NCBI GenBank assembly: GCA_024277605.1
Contig: JAJRUU010000189.1
Span: 1 to 11,841, forward strand
Length of the DNA stretch: 11,841 bases
Direction: 5' to 3'
From: a bacterium
GTDB taxonomy: Bacteria; SZUA-182; SZUA-191; JAJRXT01
Position 1 is the first letter of the stretch, and every line of letters begins with the position of its first letter. The notes beneath the pieces are model-generated. The model was not told the origin of the DNA, did not search any database, and saw nothing but the letters and a program-made list of their open reading frames with translations. Below are positions 1-6,595 of the stretch, piece after piece. Position numbers and translations under genes: made by a program.

Positions 1-645
1 AATGCTAAGAGCCGAAAGAAGTCACTATCCAAGAAAATCAATTCCTTGGTTAATATCGTACGTGCGGCAAAAGCAGAGTCTAATCCAACCAAACAGGATA
101 AGCTCTATAATAAAGCACTTAAGAAGTTACAGAAGGATATCCGGCGGAAGATGGATGGCTGTCTACCCAATCCTGACAAGAAAAAAGATTGGATTATTGA
201 TTGTTGCGCCCAATCTAGACTGGATGGTATAATTACTATAATCAGAGACAGGGTGATTTATCTGCGTGACTATGTCTCCGAAGGCGGCTCTACTACTGGA
301 GATGCGGAACAACTTCTTGATCAGCTAAAGACGCTAATCAACGGCTTGCCTGATTCTGCATTCAGAAATAGGGCTAAGAGCCGGAAGAAGGGATTGACTA
401 AAAAGATCGATTCCATTGGTAGCGTTGTTCGAGTGGCAAAGAAAACATCAAATCCAACCAAACAGTATAAGCTCTATAATAAAGCACTTGATAAGTTGCA
501 GAAGGATATCCAGCGAAAAGCGGATGGCTGTCTACCCAATCCTGACGGCAAAAAAGATTGGGTTATTGATTGTGACGCTCAACATGAGATGCAAACTTTA
601 ATTAATATGATTAATGCAGTGTTAACCAGTCTACGCGATGCGTGA
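1..645 (+). CDS. 5'-truncated protein with duplicated 123-residue Cys-pair module
   Basis: The frame is open from base 1, so the gene begins upstream of the window; a TTG at 46 is only an internal codon. The visible 214 residues hold two copies of one module in tandem, with a 369-nt period: AKSRKK starts at base 4 and again at 373. Each copy has a basic N-terminal stretch, a helix with LYNKAL and LQKDI, and then a motif DGCLPNPD..KDW.IDC with two Cys 14 residues apart, probably a disulfide. The second half of the unit is very similar at DNA level, which suggests a recent duplication. From memory this resembles helical modules near the C-terminus of large secreted Geobacter-type proteins (LPDSAF, then DGC..PD..DWI.DC). 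Function is unknown. The next gene starts 15 nt downstream and carries the same motif, so the two are probably one operon. Confidence 0.7.
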   Translation, partial: NAKSRKKSLSKKINSLVNIVRAAKAESNPTKQDKLYNKALKKLQKDIRRKMDGCLPNPDKKKDWIIDCCAQSRLDGIITIIRDRVIYLRDYVSEGGSTTGDAEQLLDQLKTLINGLPDSAFRNRAKSRKKGLTKKIDSIGSVVRVAKKTSNPTKQYKLYNKALDKLQKDIQRKADGCLPNPDGKKDWVIDCDAQHEMQTLINMINAVLTSLRDA

Positions 646-660
646 AAGGAGGATTAAAAC

Positions 661-1074
661 ATGTACATGATCCGGAAAAGTTTAGTAATAATGTGTGGCC
701 TCATGGTATTTACTCTTTTTATAATCGGCAATGCATTTGCCGATGTACACCAGTCGGTGGAGGCTGCAAATGGTGCGATTCAGAGTGTAGCTTCCCCTTC
801 GTTTAGAGGAATGGGATTAAAAGAAGCCTATGTGCAGGATATTGAGGGTATCAATGAAACTTTTGTTATCGCAGAAGCTGAAACAGAAACTGCTGATAAA
901 AACGAACTTTACCAGGATGCTTTGGATACCGTGAACGAGTTGATTGTCAAAACTGATGGTTGTGTTGCTGGTAATCCTGATGATGATAATTGGATTATAA
1001 ACTGCACAGATGCTACTTCGGTACTTGCGGCGTTAAATCAACTTGCGGCAGATATAACTGCATTGATACAATAG
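661..1074 (+). CDS. small secreted protein with Cys-pair helical module
   Basis: This 137-residue protein has a strong Shine-Dalgarno AAAGGAGG 8 nt before the ATG. Residues 1-27 form a clear signal peptide: basic MYMIRK, then a hydrophobic core, then AFA before D28. The mature protein is acidic and Thr/Ala-rich up to about residue 80. It then carries LYQDAL, DGC, NPD and NWIINC, which align with the repeated module of the upstream gene; the two Cys (C101 and C115) are 14 residues apart. It is therefore a single-module, exported relative of the upstream protein, 15 nt away and probably co-transcribed. No enzymatic motif is visible. A structural or surface role is possible but unproven. The 3' flank (1075-1166) holds only a weak hairpin and nothing else I can name. 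Confidence 0.75.
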   Translation: MYMIRKSLVIMCGLMVFTLFIIGNAFADVHQSVEAANGAIQSVASPSFRGMGLKEAYVQDIEGINETFVIAEAETETADKNELYQDALDTVNELIVKTDGCVAGNPDDDNWIINCTDATSVLAALNQLAADITALIQ

Positions 1075-1166
1075 AGTTTACAAACGCGTAGGGCTAATAG
1101 AGAACTAGCTTAGTGGCGTTATTATATCAACAAAACCGCAAAAATAGCGCCGCGTTAAGCTTTTGT

Positions 1167-1360
1167 AACCCGACTTATTCATAAATTTAGGCTGGGTTCG
1201 CAAGACACCCCTTGCGAAATAAGGTTTATGAGCCAAGGCTTATGAGCCAACGTCCAATAAAACTTTGTTTGCCCGAGGCGGTTGATCAGGAAGCTGATAA
1301 ATTTATAATTTTCAACTAAATGTCTATTCGCCCATAACAAGACCCGAATTTTTCGGGTTA
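1167..1360 (-). repeat. dispersed hairpin-rich repeat, copy A (inverted, with internal insertion)
   Basis: Read on the - strand this copy starts with AACCCGA plus a CCCGAAAAATTCGGG hairpin (1343-1357). It ends with the shared block GGACGTTGGCTCATAAGCC to TCGGGTT (1167-1256). Outer ends AACCCGA and TCGGGTT are inverted complements with TA flanks. Compared with copies B-D it has about 85 bp of unrelated sequence (1257-1342) in the middle. The shared part contains a good stem, TTCGCAAG with CTTGCGAA (1198-1218). It shares the longer GGCTCATAA-duplicated form with copy D. It may be a non-autonomous mobile element. Confidence 0.75.
1282..1309 (+). promoter_or_regulatory. candidate sigma-70 promoter for the beta-helix gene
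   Basis: TTGATC (1282-1287) and a perfect TATAAT (1304-1309) are separated by 16 bp, about 70 bp before the ATG at 1379. Both boxes lie inside the non-shared insert of repeat copy A, so the repeat may supply the promoter of the downstream gene. The -35 box is only a partial match. Confidence 0.4.
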
Positions 1361-1378
1361 TAGGAGGAAAAAAAGTAT

Positions 1379-1972
1379 ATGAGTAAAAACAATCTGTATG
1401 CCATGATAACAATGGCGATAATGTTGCTGCTGATAGCCGTGAAATGTCATGGAGCAGAAGCGGCCACACTTAGTGTACCATCGGAGTATTCCACTATTCA
1501 GGCAGCAATTGATACAGCGGTTAGCGGAGTAGATACGGTAATAGTGGATGCTGGAATATATATGGAAAATATAAATTTTGCCGGCAAGGCGATCACTGTT
1601 CGCTCCATAAACGGTGCTACCAGCACCATTATTGATGGCGGTAATAATGGTAGCGTGGTGACCTTTAATTCCGGTGAAGGATCCAATTCGGTGTTGGATG
1701 GATTTACCATTCAGCATGGATATGCTTCGTACGGTGGCGGGATTCTTTGCTGGACCACCTCCTCTCCGACGATTATTAATTGCACGATTACCGACAACAA
1801 AGCGACTAGTTATGGTAGCGGAATTTGTTGTTACTACAAATCCTCACCTACGATTACCAATTGTACTATAACTAATAACCAGGCTAAATACGAAGCTGTG
1901 GGTGTTTTTTCATATAACTCCGCACCATCTATTACCAATTGTGTCATCAGTGGAAACACAATTCTGCCTTAA
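1379..1972 (+). CDS. secreted right-handed beta-helix protein, probably C-terminally shortened
   Basis: This 197-residue protein follows AGGAGG (1363-1368) about 10 nt before its ATG. Residues 1-28 are a signal peptide (basic MSKNN, hydrophobic core, AEA before A29). Next comes the pectate-lyase-fold opening VPSEYSTIQAAIDTA and VDTVIVDAGIY, then coils of the parallel beta-helix with repeated SSPTI.NCTIT.N units at about 128, 152 and 176. I see no catalytic residue pattern that would call it a polysaccharide lyase. Family members are usually several hundred residues long and have more coils and a C-terminal sorting domain. Here the reading frame stops after the third coil, 20 nt before repeat copy B, so the gene may have been cut short. 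It is bracketed by inverted repeat copies A and B. Confidence 0.75.
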   Translation: MSKNNLYAMITMAIMLLLIAVKCHGAEAATLSVPSEYSTIQAAIDTAVSGVDTVIVDAGIYMENINFAGKAITVRSINGATSTIIDGGNNGSVVTFNSGEGSNSVLDGFTIQHGYASYGGGILCWTTSSPTIINCTITDNKATSYGSGICCYYKSSPTITNCTITNNQAKYEAVGVFSYNSAPSITNCVISGNTILP

Positions 1973-1992
1973 CGATAATCTGCTACTTGTTA

Positions 1993-2105
1993 AGCCCGAA
2001 AAATTCGGGCAGGCACAGCCTGTTTCTTCAGGACGTTGGCTCATAAGCCTTATCTCGCAAGGGGTGTCTGGCGAATCTAGTCTGAGTTTATGAATAGATC
2101 GGGAT
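1993..2105 (+). repeat. dispersed hairpin-rich repeat, copy B
   Basis: This copy runs from the CCCGAAAAATTCGGG hairpin, through CAGGC-ACA-GCCTG and GGCT-CATA-AGCC stem-loops, to GAATAGATCGGG. It is the short form without the second GGCTCATAA and is in the same orientation as C and D. Its right end is degenerate (TCGGGAT instead of TCGGGTT). It lies just after the beta-helix stop codon. Confidence 0.8.
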
Positions 2106-2121
2106 AACAACGCCTGGGATG

Positions 2122-2140
2122 CCCTGGGACATGTCCAGGG
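2122..2140. repeat. GACATGTC-centred palindrome after the radical SAM gene
   Basis: CCCTGG and CCAGGG flank GACATGT. The palindrome sits a few nucleotides past the stop codon of the leftward radical SAM gene and could form a stem in its transcript. No T-run follows, so it is not a typical intrinsic terminator. Related GGGAC..GTCCC palindromes occur at 6736-6747, 8312-8325 and 11457-11470. Confidence 0.5.
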
Positions 2141-2145
2141 GACGT

Positions 2146-3981
2146 TCATTTATCGTGCAGCCTTATTTTTACGATTAAGCCGGAATGAGCAAGATAAGCG
2201 CTATATTCTGTAAAGTCTATCTCTTTTAGCTCTGGGGTACGCTTATAAAAAAGCACTTTTAGCTTTTTTAGTGAAATTACGCCGTTGTATTGCTCAAAGA
2301 TGGTGTTTAAAAGACGATACTCCCAATCACGAATAGCCCACTCTGCGTGTAGCGGAATTAGCCATAATTTAGGCGATTTGCCGTTTGTTAGTACTGTGTT
2401 TAGATCAAAAATCAGCAGGTCTTCAGCCCGCCATTTTTGGTGATTAAGTCGAGAGACTCTATGATATTTAAGCACGTCATCAGCGAGTTTATAGTATATA
2501 CGTTGTAGATATTTCTCATCGGCACTGCTTAAGGTTTTTCCGTGTTTAAAGGGAAGGCTATGGTAACCGTGACTGGATCTGACAGGCGCAACCTGGTTTA
2601 GCTCTATATCGTACAGGCTTATATTGTGCGCAATAGGAGTGCCTGCGGTAAGATCGAACAACTGTGGGTTCAGCTTGTCTATGGAGGGCAGTAATTCCCT
2701 TAATTCATGGGCTACCACAAAGGCCTCATCGCGAGTGGTGCTGGGGTAGTCTATTATGCAGTTAACGATTATACGTACGCCAAAGTCTTTTGCATCACGT
2801 ATGTTCTGAAAGATAACCTCTCGAGTGACATTTTTTTTCATTACTGAAAGGATGCGGTCGTTGGTAGATTCGGTGCCGAAGTTTATTACATGTCTGCCGG
2901 CAGCGGATAACAGTTTAAAAAAGCTACGATCCAGGTCTTTAGAGTGCAGCATATATGCCCAAAGCTTAAGCCGTATGCCCTTAGATATCGCCTGTGTGGC
3001 TAATTGTCTATACCATTTAGGGGGGACGGCGTTTGAAATGAGGAGTATTTTTCCCGGGGTATATTTTTCTTCTAAAAAATGTATTTCTTCAAGCACCTCA
3101 CTCACGGGTCTTGATATGTAGCGCTTGCCGCCTAAATCAGAAAGCCGGGTGTAATCACAGAAGGTGCACTTCCCCCAAAAACAGCCCTTAGCTACCAGTA
3201 CTGGTAAATAAAAGGGCGAGAAATAATCAGCGGTGTCCGGGAATTGCGGGGGAGGGAGTTGGGAGAGTTTGGTCTCGTCTATAGGTCCCGATCGAATTAT
3301 TCGGCTGGTATGCTGATTACGTGATAGCGCCTCCACAGCAGACTTGATGATGATCTCACCGTCACCGACGGCAATCACATTAAAAACATCGATTTCTTTG
3401 AGTGCCGCTAATTGCGATTCCCCTAACAGATTTATCTGGCTCCCTCCAAGGATAATGCGACAGCCGGGGAATAGTTTGCGGGCGATTTTAGCCAACAATA
3501 AGGTTTCCCGTAACTGTTCACTGAAAGCCACACTAAAACCGATTACATCGGGTTCTCTTATGTGCAAATCTTCTAAGAGAGCAGAATATAACTCATAAAC
3601 AATTTCAGGCCGCTGCCTTTCGTCTTTTAAGCATTTTGCTAAAGATTCTGGAACAGGAAACAGAACCTGCCGGATAATCCCAAGCGCCTCTGATATAATC
3701 TCAGTATAGTCAGTACCAGGATGTTCAAGGTTAAGTGATTGTATTTGTGTAAGACATGCGATTTCGAAAGCAGTCTCTTCATAGTCAGATTTCCTCAGGG
3801 CATTTATCACGTATTCAAGGATATCATTTTTAAGAAGCCTGCGTATTAATTTGATATTTAAATCGATTGCCTGAGACTCAATATGAGATTGATTTAAGAT
3901 AGCACTTAACAGGGGAACCGCTAAATGCGGCCCGTTGATCGCGGTTTCGCTAAATGGTGGAAATATTAATTTTACGGCCAT
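2146..3981 (-). CDS. radical SAM protein with N-terminal B12-binding-like domain
   Basis: This 611-residue protein begins with MAVKLIFPPF, typical of the cobalamin-binding-like Rossmann domain of B12-type radical SAM enzymes (about residues 1-220, with PDVIGFSVAF, RIILGG and GDGE). I do not see the DxHxxG base-off motif, so B12 binding is uncertain. The iron-sulfur motif is C267-FWGK-C272-TF-C275 (CX4CX2C), a spacing I recall from several B12-type radical SAM families rather than the common CX3CX2C. A TIM-barrel-like core follows (FGTES near 370) and then a long C-terminal extension of about 150 residues. Substrate and product cannot be told. There is no evident Shine-Dalgarno before the ATG, and repeat copy C begins 17 bp upstream of the start. 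It may be the distal gene of the hgcAB transcript, but the 241-nt gap leaves this open. Confidence 0.85.
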   Translation of the reverse strand: MAVKLIFPPFSETAINGPHLAVPLLSAILNQSHIESQAIDLNIKLIRRLLKNDILEYVINALRKSDYEETAFEIACLTQIQSLNLEHPGTDYTEIISEALGIIRQVLFPVPESLAKCLKDERQRPEIVYELYSALLEDLHIREPDVIGFSVAFSEQLRETLLLAKIARKLFPGCRIILGGSQINLLGESQLAALKEIDVFNVIAVGDGEIIIKSAVEALSRNQHTSRIIRSGPIDETKLSQLPPPQFPDTADYFSPFYLPVLVAKGCFWGKCTFCDYTRLSDLGGKRYISRPVSEVLEEIHFLEEKYTPGKILLISNAVPPKWYRQLATQAISKGIRLKLWAYMLHSKDLDRSFFKLLSAAGRHVINFGTESTNDRILSVMKKNVTREVIFQNIRDAKDFGVRIIVNCIIDYPSTTRDEAFVVAHELRELLPSIDKLNPQLFDLTAGTPIAHNISLYDIELNQVAPVRSSHGYHSLPFKHGKTLSSADEKYLQRIYYKLADDVLKYHRVSRLNHQKWRAEDLLIFDLNTVLTNGKSPKLWLIPLHAEWAIRDWEYRLLNTIFEQYNGVISLKKLKVLFYKRTPELKEIDFTEYSAYLAHSGLIVKIRLHDK

Positions 3982-3997
3982 GATAAAATTAGTTTTT

Positions 3998-4110
3998 AGC
4001 CCGAATAATTCGGGCAGGCACAGTCTGTTTCTTCAGGACGTTGGCTCATAAGCCTTATCTCACAAGGGGTGTCTTGCGAACCCAGTCTGAATTTATGAAT
4101 AGATCGGGTT
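3998..4110 (+). repeat. dispersed hairpin-rich repeat, copy C
   Basis: The copy runs from CCCGAATAATTCGGG to AGATCGGGTT. It is nearly identical to B and D; the hairpin loop differs (AATAATT in place of AAAAATT) while the stem is kept. It separates the radical SAM gene from the small Cys-rich gene. The remaining 4111-4222 is AT-rich, with a weak AATAAT/ATTATT inverted repeat and no gene that I can support. Confidence 0.8.
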
Positions 4111-4222
4111 AGATGAGGCATCGTCTTCTATTTTGTCAATTTTCTGTGTTATCATATAATAATCGAAATATTATTTTAGAAAAAGAGGGCGAGTTACTAT
4201 CAACCCACCCCCATTTTTCTGA

Positions 4223-4387
4223 CTAGCAGCAGTTACTTTTTTCACTGGCGGCAGTCTTCTGTCCAGCGCAGCAATTCTTGAGAACTTCCAGGCAATTGCA
4301 CTTTTCTTTTAAGTCCTTGCCGGTTATCTCAACCCGATAGCCATTATCAAGCTCATCGATTTTAATATTGCAGCATTCTCTTTCCAT
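4223..4387 (-). CDS. 54-residue Cys-rich protein downstream of hgcB
   Basis: The ATG at 4385-4387 is preceded by GGGAGG 8 nt upstream. The product has eight Cys in 54 residues: CC at 5-6, CNC at 30-32, CC at 39-40 and CC at the very end (53-54). Between the first pairs lies a short ordered-looking stretch (IKIDELDNGYRVEITGKD). The vicinal Cys pairs suggest binding of a soft metal or a thiol relay. It starts 43 nt after hgcB, in the same direction, and ends in CC like HgcB, so a role linked to HgcAB (Hg(II) delivery or buffering) is plausible but inferred. No signal peptide or membrane segment is present. I do not recognise a named family. Confidence 0.8.
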   Translation of the reverse strand: MERECCNIKIDELDNGYRVEITGKDLKEKCNCLEVLKNCCAGQKTAASEKSNCC

Positions 4388-4430
4388 TTCATTCACCTCC
4401 CTTCATTAATATTGTCATAAGCAACCTTTG

Positions 4431-4790
4431 CTAGCAGCAAGAACCCTTATCTTTATCACAGCAAGAATCCTCCACTGCATCCTTGCCATCTTTATCTGTC
4501 CCTTTGCAGGTAACGTCGCATCCGCAGCTTGGAGCATTACCAGTAAAAAAGCTTTTAAGCAATGCGGTAGCGCAACCCACACCCTGCTGAACGGCGATGG
4601 CATTTGTTGGGCAATTCTGTGTACAGGCGCCGCATTCCATGCAGGAATTTCTGTCAACTATATTAGTTTTGCTCGCATTCATGGCAAAAACAGCATGCGG
4701 ACAAACCTCTACACATCTGCCACAGCCAATACATTTATCTTTATTGAGTTGTAAGCTCACTACATTTTCAAGATATCGTAGTTCCGCCAT
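4431..4790 (-). CDS. hgcB: HgcB, ferredoxin partner in mercury methylation
   Basis: HgcB is a 2[4Fe-4S] ferredoxin thought to return HgcA's corrinoid to Co(I) and perhaps to hand over Hg(II). I take the ATG at 4788-4790 (MAELRYLENV), giving 119 residues; a longer in-frame start at 4835 would run back into repeat D and lacks support. The two cluster motifs are C20-C23-C26-C30 (CIGCGRCVEVCP) and C50-C53-C56-C60 (CMECGACTQNCP). C73 in GVGCA matches the family's essential extra Cys, and the protein ends in the family's vicinal CC (118-119). The tail is longer than the usual protein of about 95 residues and carries five more Cys (89, 91, 95, 110, 111). It lies 148 nt after hgcA, with repeat D filling the gap. 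Confidence 0.95.
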   Translation of the reverse strand: MAELRYLENVVSLQLNKDKCIGCGRCVEVCPHAVFAMNASKTNIVDRNSCMECGACTQNCPTNAIAVQQGVGCATALLKSFFTGNAPSCGCDVTCKGTDKDGKDAVEDSCCDKDKGSCC

Positions 4791-4811
4791 TTTTATTAAG
4801 TACCTTTCTTT

Positions 4812-4939
4812 AACCCGAAAAATTCGGGCAGGCACAGCCTGTTTCTTTTAGGACGTTGGCTCATAAGCCTTGGCTCATAAACCTTATTTCACAAGGGGTG
4901 TCTGGCAAACCCAGTCTGAATTTATGAATAGATCGGGTT
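4812..4939 (+). repeat. dispersed hairpin-rich repeat, copy D, between hgcA and hgcB
   Basis: This is the long form (128 bp). AACCCGA starts at 4812 and TCGGGTT ends at 4939; the ends are inverted complements. It contains CCCGAAAAATTCGGG, CAGGC-ACA-GCCTG, and a duplicated GGCTCATAA as in copy A. Read on the - strand, its first bases complete the TAA stop codon of hgcA. Nearly the whole hgcA-hgcB gap is this repeat. Confidence 0.85.
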
Positions 4940-6024
4940 TAACTCAAGTAACTTTTGATTAGAAATCCCAACCCAATAATCAGCGAAAGAACCTGGGCGG
5001 GTACTGCAAATGCCATTTCCCTTTTTACTCCCGATAGGGAGGTATAGGTGGTAGCCCCGGTGAAATTCATGGCCAAAAACGAGGAGCAGGCGGTTACTAA
5101 GAAAAAGCTGGCTATCCCCATGGTGCCAAAAAGATAAATTCCCAAGAATTTGTTTAGCAAAGCAGCTCCAGCCAAGCCGACAAAGGCACCTTTAAGCGCA
5201 AGCGGACGGCCCGGAATCCAGGGTAATGACGCCGGGGTTACCACTGCCCCAAATAATAAGCCAGAAGCTATAAGGGTAAATGAGAAACTTGCATTTGCCA
5301 GCATTCCGGTAAGTGTAAACCCGCTTTTTTCGATTCCACCCAGAACGAAAAATATAACCAGCATAATTCCGGCGGGCTTAAGCGCCATAACCAATTCCAT
5401 GGGGGTTAGCACAACCCTGTCTAAGAAGGGGAAATTCACCCGGCGCATATCAGGGGTTACTTTTAGGTTGTTATCCAGAAAGCAGGGAATGTCCGCTGCC
5501 CGGACAGGCCCGTAAATTACCTTAAACCCGGTATGCTGCCTGAGCAGGTGAGCCGCTACTCCCGGGGCGCTCAATTGGGGGAGAATTATTCTTTTATGTG
5601 AGATAATGTCGGCTAGCTTAGTGATTTTTATGCGTTGTGCCAGTTCTTCAGTGCCGAAAGTTCCCTTTCCGGCAGCACACCAAACATTGATGCCTTTAGT
5701 ATCTAATATCAGGAGCCAGGCATCTCTACCGCCCATTTGGCTCCGCAGGCGATCAAAACTCAGCTTATAATTGGCAGTAACTAATACCTCGGACCAAGGG
5801 CCAGGATAACCCAAGGCGTACAATCCGGGAGCTACCGTATAATGCATCATCCCAATAGCCCAGCGTGCCCTCCATGAGCCGATGCGATCTGCCGGATTCA
5901 AGGCAGTGGACACCCGGGGGACTTTACCTATGGGGGTATCCAACCAGCCGATTATCCCATCAGCCGGTTTGGCTTCCAGCGATTCTTGAGATTTTTTTGT
6001 GTTTCCCATGATATCCAACCCCAT
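4939..6024 (-). CDS. hgcA: HgcA, corrinoid protein of mercury methylation
   Basis: HgcA transfers a methyl group from its corrinoid to Hg(II), giving methylmercury. The diagnostic cap-helix motif is complete at residues 113-120, NVWCAAGK, with the cobalt-ligating Cys at 116. Residues 30-210 form the soluble corrinoid-binding domain related to the gamma subunit of acetyl-CoA synthase (GIIGWLDTPIGKVPRVS, TANYKLSFD). The C-terminal part has about five membrane segments (near 213-235, 243-270, 279-300, 305-325 and 337-358) and the family signature NFTGATTYTSLSGVK. Length is 361 residues, slightly above the family's usual 330-350. The first ATG has a poor ribosome site; an in-frame ATG at 6007-6009, with GGGGTTGG just upstream, is a fair alternative. 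It follows marR by 57 nt. Confidence 0.97.
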   Translation of the reverse strand: MGLDIMGNTKKSQESLEAKPADGIIGWLDTPIGKVPRVSTALNPADRIGSWRARWAIGMMHYTVAPGLYALGYPGPWSEVLVTANYKLSFDRLRSQMGGRDAWLLILDTKGINVWCAAGKGTFGTEELAQRIKITKLADIISHKRIILPQLSAPGVAAHLLRQHTGFKVIYGPVRAADIPCFLDNNLKVTPDMRRVNFPFLDRVVLTPMELVMALKPAGIMLVIFFVLGGIEKSGFTLTGMLANASFSFTLIASGLLFGAVVTPASLPWIPGRPLALKGAFVGLAGAALLNKFLGIYLFGTMGIASFFLVTACSSFLAMNFTGATTYTSLSGVKREMAFAVPAQVLSLIIGLGFLIKSYLS

Positions 6025-6066
6025 ATATTGCCGGTGAAAAAAGATGCTAATGGCAAATATAATGCC

Positions 6067-6093
6067 AAAAAAAACGGGGCGCTAGCCCTTTTT
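6067..6093 (-). terminator. possible terminator or attenuator between marR and hgcA
   Basis: On the - strand, overlapping the marR stop, an A-run precedes GGGC-TAGC-GCCC, then CG and eight T. The GC stem has only 4 bp, but A-T pairing can extend it. A second small stem, TGGCA..TGCCA (6050-6066), follows before hgcA. Partial termination here would set the marR:hgcA ratio. Confidence 0.4.
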
Positions 6094-6543
6094 ATCCCCA
6101 CAACCACAGGCATCGATATAGCCTTGCAGCTGTTGTACCGTAACCCTTAAACCGTTTAAGAATCCCCCTAAATCATCCGGGGAAATCTTATCAACTATTT
6201 TCTTGAAAAAATCTTTATAACAGGCTTCCAACTGCTGGGCAACTTGTTGACCGTTTTCAGTCAGGGCGCACAACACTATGCGGCGGTCATTTTTATACTC
6301 CTTGCGGCAGATCAACCCGCCTTCCACCAGTTTATCCACTACCCGGCTCATAGTGCTTACCGCCAGCTGCATCCGCTTTGCCAATTGCTGCATGTTAAGC
6401 GGTTGTTTTTGAGCTACTTCAAGTACGACAATGCCTTGTAATGGAGTAACCCCATAACAGGCACAGGTGTCACGATCGCTGCTTTCCAGGCTGCGCAAGA
6501 GTTGGTAAATTAAGCTGTGTATCTCTTGGGCTGGTGAAATCAT
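6082..6543 (-). CDS. MarR-family transcription regulator heading the hgcAB cluster
   Basis: I choose the ATG at 6541-6543 because TTGGAG lies 6 nt upstream; this gives 153 residues, normal for MarR. The longer frame to 6615 would overlap the promoter. The winged helix is clear: LNMQQLAKRMQLAVST, recognition helix STMSRVVDKLVEGGL, wing around KNDRR, then LTENG. Long helices on both sides would form the dimer interface. It contains two CxC pairs, C27-A-C29 next to the GVTPLQ helix and C146-G-C148 at the C-terminus, which could sense metal or thiol stress; this is inference. It is the first gene of the leftward cluster, ahead of hgcA, and its own promoter carries a palindrome suited to autorepression. 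ArsR- or MarR-like genes next to hgcA are known from other methylators. Confidence 0.92.
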   Translation of the reverse strand: MISPAQEIHSLIYQLLRSLESSDRDTCACYGVTPLQGIVVLEVAQKQPLNMQQLAKRMQLAVSTMSRVVDKLVEGGLICRKEYKNDRRIVLCALTENGQQVAQQLEACYKDFFKKIVDKISPDDLGGFLNGLRVTVQQLQGYIDACGCGDKKG

Positions 6544-6577
6544 AATTAGCTCCAATAGGTTGCTACTGGCAAACATT

Positions 6578-6595
6578 GCTATATACAAGTATAGC
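6578..6595. promoter_or_regulatory. candidate MarR operator
   Basis: The perfect palindrome TATAC-AA-GTATA (6582-6593) sits within a larger inverted repeat with outer arms GCTATA and TATAGC. It overlaps the -10 box of the marR promoter, the usual place for autorepression by a MarR dimer. Confidence 0.6.

Noticed and set aside
1083..1120. Terminator after the small secreted protein
   Set aside because: AACGC/GCGTT and CTAA/TTAG can pair, but the stem is broken, the loop is long and no T-run follows.
1179..1717. Minus-strand frames across repeat A and the beta-helix gene
   Set aside because: They are antisense to a gene with a signal peptide and clear helix coils; part of one is just translated repeat sequence.
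4428..4754. Plus-strand 108-residue frame opposite hgcB
   Set aside because: It is a shadow of hgcB, whose Cys motifs and ribosome site show the coding strand.
1167..4939. Repeats A-D as a CRISPR array
   Set aside because: The copies are over 100 bp, in both orientations, and separated by whole genes instead of uniform spacers.
6025..6081. Cobalamin riboswitch before hgcA
   Set aside because: The gap is only 57 nt and shows no B12-box-like sequence; only small stems are present.
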